This document shows, piece by piece, positions 6,720 through 14,800 of a stretch of 15,009 nucleotides of DNA. Below the pieces are notes generated by a model. The model saw nothing but the letters and a program-made list of their open reading frames with translations, did no database searches and had not been told where the DNA came from. Made by a program: the position numbers and the translations under genes. Source of the DNA: Pseudomonadota bacterium (lineage in GTDB: Bacteria > Pseudomonadota > Alphaproteobacteria > Rhizobiales > Beijerinckiaceae); the NCBI GenBank assembly GCA_023426505.1, contig JAFAAP010000273.1:1-15009 (forward strand), written 5' to 3'. How positions within the stretch are numbered: the stretch's first letter is position 1; each line of letters starts with the position of its first letter.

Positions 6720-8133
6720 TGGGTTCCCCTGAATTCAGCGGCAAACTTGCAAGAAGACGTGTTCCGGTGCCGGGCGTGCTCTCGACTCTCAAGCTCCCGC
6801 CAATGCTCTCGATGCGATCACGAAGGCCCGTCAGGCCCAATTGGATCCGGCCCTCATAGGACGGATCTGACGACATTCCCGGTCCCTCGTCGGCGACTTC
6901 CACCATGATGGAGGTTCCATCCGACCAGGCTGACACCTGCTGGCCTTGTCCTCCGGCGTGGCGGAACGCGTTGTTCAAGGCCTCCTGAACGAAACGGCAC
7001 AGGCAGACTTTCATGAACTGCGGCGCATCCGGAGGAAGATCCGAGATGTTGCACGATACCTTGGTCCTCGTTCGGCGCTCATGATCCCTGACGATGTGCA
7101 GCAGAGCGCCGGCGAGCGTCATGTTGTGGACTTCGGGCAGGAGCAGTCCGGCGCAGAAGTTGCGGATGTCGCTCAGCGCATCGGAAAGGGCGCCGCGGAT
7201 CGTCGCCAGATTGTCGCCGTCGTGACCGGACAGGTTCAAGGCGTCGAGGCGGAGCAGGGCGAGGCCGATGAGCTGCGCAGGGCCGTCGTGAAGATCGTAG
7301 CCGAGCCGGCGAATGAACTTTTCATTGTCCTCTGTGGCGTTTCGAGCCGCGCGCTCCACCCGCGAACGAAGGGCCTCGTTCTGCTTCAGGAGTTCCGAGA
7401 GTTGTGCCACGCGGTGAGTCAGGGATACACGCTGCTCATCGATCGTCCGACTGCCATTGGCGACGATGGAGAACAGTGCCGTCATCATGGCGATCGTCAC
7501 CAAGGCGGTCATGGCCCAGCTGTGCCACTCCGCCTTCGAGAGCTGGGCCTCGATTTCCTCAGCGAAGTCATAGAACTCGAGGACTGCGATCACCTTGCCG
7601 CTTCCGGCATCCCGAACGGGAACATAGACCTCCAGCAGAGGCGCGTCGGCGTCAATGTCTCGCGCCGAAGCCTCGTCGTGGGAGCTATTGGCGAATTCGG
7701 CGGCAATTGCGCCGCCCCAGGCACGCTTCAGCTCCGGCGTAAGCGGAAAGGTCTTTCCGATGATGCTCCGGTCGGTGCTGTAGATCACGAACCCGTCATT
7801 GTTCCAGATCTTGACCGAAGCGACGTCCATCTTGGCAACGATGCTCTCGATGGCGCGATTCAGAGCCTCCGCACTCGTTTCGGAGAGGGAGTCGCGGCTG
7901 GCGAGATCCTGAAGGTGGGGCGCCAGGAGGCTGTTGATGTAGAGTGCCGCCGATGCGGCGCTCGTTTCCGCGACGCCGGTCTCAATCCTTCGTGTAACCC
8001 ATGTGCCCAGCGTGAACATGCCGACCAGAAGGACGCCGAACGCAACAAGGATGAATTGGCGAGCAAGATTGTGCCTCAGCCAATGGAACCCTTCGGGTTC
8101 GAGATCGATGCTGATGTTCTGGATAGCATGCAC
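6712..8133 (-). CDS. NarX/NreB-type membrane sensor histidine kinase
   Basis: The protein has 473 residues. TM1 is about 26-48 and TM2 about 206-226. They enclose a periplasmic sensor of about 155 residues with a PAS/Cache-like stretch (SVKIWNNDGFVIYSTD, then GKTFP, and LLEVYVPVRD...GKVIAVLEFYD). A short coiled coil (about 229-265) leads to a HisKA_3 dimerisation domain with phospho-acceptor H282 in GYDLHDGPAQLIG. The ATPase domain has N-box EALNNAFRHA (384-393), G1 DEGPGM (415-420) and GLTGLRDRIESIGG with a final GTGTRL. It autophosphorylates and passes phosphate to the overlapping response regulator. The sensed signal is unknown; Cache-like sensors often bind small molecules. The start is GTG at 8133 with AAAGG about nine bases upstream; no in-frame ATG fits better. 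A 714-base region separates it from the divergent peroxidase gene. Confidence 0.94.
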   Translation of the reverse strand: MHAIQNISIDLEPEGFHWLRHNLARQFILVAFGVLLVGMFTLGTWVTRRIETGVAETSAASAALYINSLLAPHLQDLASRDSLSETSAEALNRAIESIVAKMDVASVKIWNNDGFVIYSTDRSIIGKTFPLTPELKRAWGGAIAAEFANSSHDEASARDIDADAPLLEVYVPVRDAGSGKVIAVLEFYDFAEEIEAQLSKAEWHSWAMTALVTIAMMTALFSIVANGSRTIDEQRVSLTHRVAQLSELLKQNEALRSRVERAARNATEDNEKFIRRLGYDLHDGPAQLIGLALLRLDALNLSGHDGDNLATIRGALSDALSDIRNFCAGLLLPEVHNMTLAGALLHIVRDHERRTRTKVSCNISDLPPDAPQFMKVCLCRFVQEALNNAFRHAGGQGQQVSAWSDGTSIMVEVADEGPGMSSDPSYEGRIQLGLTGLRDRIESIGGSLRVESTPGTGTRLLASLPLNSGEPNG

Positions 8134-8190
8134 GCCGCAGGACCTTTGTTGGTTAGAGGTCTACCGCATTTCAGCCTTTTTGTCGACATA

Positions 8191-8209
8191 ATTAAGTAAT
8201 GATTAAGTA
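8191..8209. repeat. Tandem ATTAAGTA repeat, 11-base period
   Basis: ATTAAGTA occurs at 8191-8198 and again at 8202-8209, separated by ATG, so the two sit one helical turn apart. They are 58-76 bases upstream of the kinase GTG start. Read on the minus strand each contains TACTTAA, which fits six of the seven positions of the NarL heptamer TACYYMT. This could be an autoregulatory site for the adjacent regulator, or chance in an AT-rich stretch. Confidence 0.4.
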
Positions 8210-8536
8210 TTAGCAACAGAACGATATTGCATATATATTCTATTGTTGAGTCAACGACTCGAAAAAGCGCACAAGGCGTAATTTTTTCAGATTATAAGCA
8301 GTCGGGCGCGGCCTTTGACTATGGTTAATTCCGGCGAGTACTCAACCTTGCAAGCAATAAAGCCAGCTGAGCAGTTGAGTTTGGAAGTCTTGCGACTCTG
8401 AATTGATATAAGAAAGTCGTCAATGCCAGGAGGGATGTCATTCCTGTCATAGGAAATCCCAAAAGCCCAGCGGAAAGGAAAAAATGGCAGAGCTGCCAAA
8501 GGCTTGCTGGGCGCTTGATCGCCGAGCGGTCAATCC

Positions 8537-8552
8537 TACCCCTATAGAGGTA
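8537..8552. promoter_or_regulatory. NarL/NarP-type 7-2-7 inverted heptamer site
   Basis: TACCCCT (8537-8543), a 2-base AT spacer and AGAGGTA (8546-8552) match the NarL/NarP consensus TACYYMT and its inverse AKRRGTA at every position, in the classic 7-2-7 arrangement. One further pair outside (C at 8536, G at 8553) extends the dyad. The only NarL-type regulator in the window is encoded next door. The site is 295 bases before the peroxidase start and 404 upstream of the kinase start. Binding is an inference; the sequence match is direct. Confidence 0.6.
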
Positions 8553-8613
8553 GTGCCGATTGGTTGCCGTTAGAGGGCGCGATTTAACGACCTTTTCAAG
8601 TCCGGCCCGAAGG

Positions 8614-8781
8614 TCAGACGTCCGAGAGCTTCAGAAACCGTTCCCAAAGACGCAAAGATTTCCTGCAAGGAAGACGCCAGAACCCCGACCAAAGTCCGAC
8701 CTGCATCCTGCCTTCCGTCTGATCCGTCTGAGCCATCGGTCGCATCGATCCAAGGCTTCAGACCGTATGGCGTTCAGACCG
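8614..8781. repeat. Cluster of GTCTGA / TCAGAC hexamers upstream of the peroxidase
   Basis: TCAGAC occurs at 8614-8619. CCGTCTGA occurs twice at 8715-8722 and 8724-8731. TTCAGACCG occurs twice at 8757-8765 and 8773-8781, in the opposite orientation to the CCGTCTGA pair. Five copies of the same 6-base core in 168 bases, mostly within the last 135 bases before the peroxidase start, suggest a multi-copy binding element, but short repeats can also arise by chance. Confidence 0.3.
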
Positions 8782-8847
8782 CTGACTTGCCCAACATGTG
8801 TTCAGGCATCGTCAGGATTGCGACGAAAACAAGGGCAGGAGGCATCA

Positions 8848-11800
8848 ATGGTCAATCTCGTCAAGCACGATCTCGAATTCATTCTCAAGCAGATCAAGAT
8901 CGCAGAGGCGAATTCCGCCGCACATTCCGGCGTGCGCGTCACGCCGCTGACAGAGATCCGCATCGATGCACTAGGCAATATCGTCGTGCCGGGCGATGCC
9001 GGCTATGCAGGCGCGGTTCCGGCGATCCCGTCCCAGCTCTCGCCTTACGGCTTGCGCACTGTCGACGGCAGCTACAACAACCTCGTTGCAGGGCGTGAGG
9101 AATGGGGCGCCGCCGATCAGCCCTTCCTCCACGTGACAAGTCCCTATGTACGCAATGAGGGCGACGACAGCATCGTCCTTGGCATGGTCGATCAGGACGG
9201 CGACGGAACCCCAGAGACGCCGATCGTTCTCACCAACAACAACTATGGTCAGGGCGGCAGCGTGGCCGATGCCGATCCGCGCATCATATCCAATCTCATC
9301 ATTGACCAGACACTCGATAATCCGGCTGCCATCTATGCGGCTCTCGCCTATGCCGGCGTCCCGGCGAAGGACCTGCTGCCTAAGGTAGAGGCTATCAGGG
9401 ATGCCAGGGCTGACGTCGTTGCGGGCGTAGCCGGTGCGCAGGAGGTCCTTAACAAGCTTTTGGCCGACAACGGGGTCGAAGTCGAAGGCAAGACCGTCAT
9501 CATTCCCAACGTCTCACCCGATGAAGGGCTGTCAGCCCAGTACAACGGCTGGTTCACGCTCTTTGGCCAGTTCTTCGACCATGGTCTGGATCTGGTACCC
9601 AAGGGTGGCAACGGAACCATCTACATTCCGCTCCAGCCTGGCGACCCGCTGTACGACCCGGCGCACCCCGAAACCAATTTCATGGTGCTCACGCGCGCTC
9701 CGGCCAACCCGGTCAACCTCACAACTCCCTTTGTGGACCAAAACCAGACCTATTCGTCCAATGCATCGAAGCAGTTGTTCATGCGGGAGTACAAATTCTC
9801 CGTCGACAGTGATGGCGATGGCATAGCGGATTCGCGTCCGATCTCAACCGGAAAGCTTCTCTCGGGTGAACGCGGTCTTGCGACCTGGGCCGACGTTAAG
9901 GAACAGGCGAGGACGATGCTCGGCATCAACCTGACCGACGCCGACGTCTCGAACATTCCGTTGTTCGTCATGGACGAGTACGGCGAATTCGTGCGGGGTC
10001 CCAACGGGTATCCACAGATTGTCATGTCGCTCGGCGCCGATGGGTTACCGGGCGGGACGGGCGCCAACGCCGACGTCTTCGTTGAAGGAAACCCAGATGC
10101 TCCGATCTCGACGGCAGGTGCGATCCGAACCGGCCATGCCTTCCTCGACGACATTGCTCATAGGGCTGTGCCGGTCATCCGAGACCACGACGGTGACCCA
10201 GCGACCCCACGGCAACTCATGGCGGACGCAGATACTGTCGCAAACGGCGATCCGATCCCGACCGACAATCGGGGCAACAATCTCTTCTACGACAACGAAC
10301 TCCTCGACGCGCACTATGTGACGGGTGACGGCCGCGGCAACGAGAATATCGGCCTTTCCGCCGTCCACCACGTGTTCCACTCCGAACACAACCACATGGT
10401 CGACCAGGTGAAGGTCCGCGCTGTCGAGGCGGCTATGGAGGGTGACCTCGCCTTCCTCAACGAATGGCTCGCCACCGACATCACTGGTACCGTCGCGCTT
10501 CCTCCTGCCGGCGCCACGGATGCCCAGAAGCTTGCCTTCGCCGACACCCTCTCCTGGGATGGCGAGCGTCTGTTCCAGGCCGCACGCTTCACCACCGAGA
10601 TGCAGTACCAGCACCTGGTGTTCGAGGAGTTCGCCCGCAAGATTCAGCCTGATGTCGACGCCTTCGTGTTCCAGCCCTCGATGGACATCAATCCGGCGAT
10701 CTTCGCCGAGTTCGCTCACGTTGTGTATCGCTTCGGCCATTCGATGCTTCGCGAGACGGTTGACCGCGACTATGGCGACGGCACGAGCGGCGACCTCGAT
10801 CTCTTCGATGCCTTCCTAAACCCTCTGGCCTTCGGCGGAGTGCAGCGCGATGAGGACGGAAACCCGATCCTCGACAGGAATGGCGATCAGATCGTGCTCA
10901 ACCACGATGCTGCAGCCGGCGCCATCGTTCGCGGCATGACCAATCAGATCGGCAACGAGATCGACGAATTCGTCACCGATGTGCTGCGCAACCAGGTCCT
11001 CGGCATCCCGCTCGACTTGGCCGCCCTCAACATCGCCCGCGGGCGCGATACCGGCATTCCGCCACTTAACGAGGCACGCCGGCAGTTCAAGGAGATCGCC
11101 AACGGCGACAGCCAGCTCGATCCCTACACGAGTTGGATGAACTTCGGGTTGAACCTGAAGAATCCGGCCTCGATTGTGAACTTCATCGCCGCGTACGGAA
11201 CGCACGACAGCCTGCTGCGGGTCGAGACCGCCCCGGGCTCGGGTGTGTTCCGGACCACGACGCTCGACGAGAAGCGCGAGGCGGCGTGGAAGATCGTCTT
11301 CGGGGGCACTGATGCACCCGCGGACAGGGTGGACTTCCTCCATGGAACGGGGGCTTGGGCCAACAATGCCGCGACCGGAAAGGCGATCACTGGCCTTGAG
11401 GATATCGATCTATGGGTCGGCGGTCTTGCCGAGAAGAAGATGGCTTTCGGCGGCATGCTGGGTTCCACCTTCTCGTTCATCTTCGAGCTTCAGCTCGAAA
11501 ACCTGCAGAACGGGGATCGCTTCTACTACCTGTCCCGAGTCCAGGGGCTGAACTTCCTGAACGAGCTGGAGAACAACTCCTTCGCCAAGATGGTGCTCAA
11601 CAACACCGATCTCGGCTCGTCCGGCTATGCGGTAGCAGGTGACATCTTCTCGACGCCGGATCACATCCTCTATATGGACCATACCCTGCAGAACAGGTTC
11701 GGCTACAAGGATCCAGTCCAGGAGGATGCTTGGCAGCAGGCACTATCTCCCATGGTGGAGCGGCGCGACGCGGCGGGCAATCTGATCAACCCGGACGACA

Positions 11801-14800
11801 ACCCGACCGCTGTCGCCCATTACATCCGCGTCAACACCAACGATCATGTTCTCATCCAGGGTACTGATGAGGCTGATACCATCATCGCAGGGGGCGGTGA
11901 CGACTCGGTGTGGGGCCGTGGCGGCAATGATCGCATCGAGGCCGGCTACGGCGTGGACAAGGTCCATGGCGGCACGGGCGACGACATTATCACCAACTCG
12001 GGTACCGATATCGGCGAGGTCGACTTCCTGCACGGCGAGGAAGGCAATGATGTCATCCACGGCGGCAGCGGCTTGGCGCTGCTCTTCGGCAACCAGGGAA
12101 ACGATTTCCTTATCACGGGACCGGACGGCAAGGAGGCCTTCGGCGGTACCGGCAACGATTTCATCCTCGGTGGTGATGGTGGTGACTTCCTGCTCGGCAA
12201 CGAAGGCGACGACTGGATCGAGGGTGGCAACGGCTTCGACACGATCGCGGGCGACAACTCGGAGCTGAACTTCAACTCGACCATCATCGGCCACGACGTC
12301 ATGTTCGCCGGTGAGAACGAGCAGGATTTCGACGCCGAATCCGGCGACGACATCATGGTTCAGGGCGAAAGCGTCATGCGCAACGAGGGCATGTGGGGCT
12401 TCGACTGGGCGATCCACAAGGGCAATAAGGAGGCGGCGGACTCTGACCTCACGCGGCCGATCTTCACGACGGACGAGCAGGATATCCTGCGCGACCGCTT
12501 CGACCAGGTAGAGGCGCTGTCTGGCTGGGAGAAGAACGACATCCTCAGGGGCGACAACCGCGGGGATCCCGATCCGAACGCGGAGCCGGAAATCGGCGCG
12601 AATCCCAATCTTGCGGCCGCCGAGAACACCATGGTCAAGCATGAGTTGACCCAGGCTGGCGTCGACCGCATCGCCGGGCTGCGGCAATTGCTGGGCGACT
12701 GGGCCGCACCGAAGCCGGCGACCGGGGATCCCGAGGCTCAAATTGCCTTCGATGACGGGAACATCCTGCTCGGCGGCGGCGGCAGCGACATCATTGAAGG
12801 CCGCGGCGGCAACGACTTGATCGACGGCGACAGCTGGCTCAATGTCCGCATTCGCTTCACGCATGCGGGCCAGACCTACACGACCGACGGTTTGAGCCAG
12901 AAGATCTACCTCGAGACGGACTACGTGAATGGTGCGCCGCGCACCAACGCTCCGGCGGCTTTCGGAGGCAAAGCCCTCGATGTGCTGATGGTCAATGGAA
13001 CCCTCAACCCCGGGCAGCTCTCGATCGTCCGCGAAATCGTCCAGGATGACGGTGCCGGAGATATCGATACGGCGGTCTTCTGGGATGTGCGTGCGAACTA
13101 CACCATCACGCAGAGTGCGGACGGATCCATCCTCGTTAGCCACACCGGATTCAACCCGGCCAACGTTCCGGCGGGGGTCAATGCCCAGGTTTCGGATGGC
13201 GTCGACAAGCTGCTGAACATCGAGCGTCTTCAGTTCGCGGACCAGACTGTCAGCCTTGTCCGGCCGCAGCTGATGCTCAACGCCTTCGATCCGGGCGGCA
13301 CGGCGGCGGACAACTTCAGCGCCGGCTATAGCACCAGCACCGGGAACCGTGCTTGGGGCTCGGACTGGGCCGAAACCGGCGACGACGACAGTGCCACCAA
13401 CCAAGCCGGCGAGATCCACATCACCAACGGCCAGCTCAGGTTCGATGTGGGCGACGGCGCCAGCATCCAGCGCAGCGTTAACCTTGTGGGCGTCTCCACC
13501 GCCCGGCTGAGCTACACGGCCAGTCGAAACGGGCTCGATCCTGGTGAGTTGGTCCGGGTGTTCTTCGCCGCCGACGGTGTCAACTTCACCCTGCTCGAGG
13601 AAATCGTCGGCACCGGGGCGGCGGCGAACCGCGCGTTCGACCTGACCGGCCCATTCACGGCCAATGCAGTGATCCGCTTCGAGAAGACGGGCATCGCCGG
13701 GAACAACGAGTTCGTGCAGATCGATAACCTGGCGATCGAAGTCACCGTGCCAGCGGCCGAGCCGTCCGTGAACTATGAGACCGCCTATGTCGAGAATGCC
13801 GCCCCGGTGGCGATCGCGTCGCTGCCCAGCATCGTCGATGATGGCCCGCAACTGGCCTCGGCCCGGATCGTCCTGACCAACGCCCAGCCAGGGGATGACT
13901 TCGACATCGGTAGCCTGGCCGGAACCGGGATCACGGCCACCACCACCACGGCGGGAGGCCAGATCGTCCTCACCCTGACGGGCAATGCCTCCGCCAGCGT
14001 CTACCAGCGTGTGATCCAGTCGATCACGTTCGACAACACGTCCAACAACCCGAGTACAGTGGACCGGATCATCCAGGTGACTGTGAATGATGGCCTGCTC
14101 AACAGCAACGTGGCCACCACCACCGTGAAGGTCACGGCGGTCAACGATGCCCCAAGCGCGGGAGCAGATCGGATCGTCACCAATCTCGTCAACACCCCCT
14201 TCACGCTGCCCGACTGGGTGTTCCTCGACAACGACAAGGATGCGGACGGCAATCCGCTCGTGATCACCGGCGTCGGAACCGCCAGCGGTCTGACGGTCAC
14301 ACGCGGCAGCGGGTCGATTACCATCAGCGATCCCAACCCGGCTGGCGGTAACTTCACCTACACGGTCGGCGACGGCCAGGCCACCGCCACCGGCACCGTG
14401 ACCATCGTGCGCGACACCACGTCGCCGATCACGGGTGGCACTGGCGGCAACATCCTGGTGGGAGACGGCACGGGCAGCACCTTCTCGGGCGGGCTCGGCA
14501 ACGACCTCGTCTTTGCCGGAGGAGGCAACGACATCATCACGTGGGGGGCCACCTCTCTTGGCCCGCTCCCGATCGATCTCGCGACCGACGGCCGCGACTT
14601 CGTCGATGGTGGCGACGGCACCGACAGCTTCGTGGTCAGCGGCAGCAACAGTGCGGAGACCTATGTGGTGTATGCCCGCGCCTCGGTTCCGGCGGCGCTC
14701 TCCGCCGGCCTGAAGCCGGACACGGAGATCGTGATCACCCGCAACGGCGCGGTCATCGCCGAGCTCGACAACATCGAGGAGATCACGATCAACACCAATG

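Larger units (their letters stand above)
8134..8847. promoter_or_regulatory. Long divergent control region between sensor kinase and peroxidase
   Basis: This 714-base region has no convincing gene. Bases 8161-8280 are strikingly AT-rich (43 of 120 are G or C by my count), with repeated TA steps near 8225-8245. Such DNA suits promoters and silencing proteins such as MucR/Ros, though no specific site is claimed. It holds a tandem ATTAAGTA repeat (8191-8209), overlapping small dyads at 8245-8260 (GTTGAGTCAACGACTC), a NarL-type palindrome (8537-8552), and GTCTGA/TCAGAC repeats (8614-8781), each treated separately. An open frame at 8287-8499 (minus) lacks coding character. Confidence 0.6.

Noticed and set aside
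6946..8199. 417-codon + strand frame opposite the histidine kinase
   Set aside because: Antisense to a well-supported kinase with all its motifs; no recognisable domain in the shadow protein.
8315..8320. TTGACT as a -35 promoter box upstream of the peroxidase
   Set aside because: No plausible -10 box is found at 16-18 bases spacing, so it is not called.
8287..8499. 70-codon minus-strand frame in the divergent intergenic region
   Set aside because: It has no clear ribosome-binding site, no family resemblance and a composition like the AT-richer non-coding DNA around it. A small gene cannot be fully excluded.
11860..12258. Regularly spaced GGC-rich repeats that could suggest a CRISPR-like or tandem DNA array
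   Set aside because: The repeats are degenerate at DNA level and periodic in protein as RTX nonapeptides in one open frame; there are no identical repeats with unique spacers.
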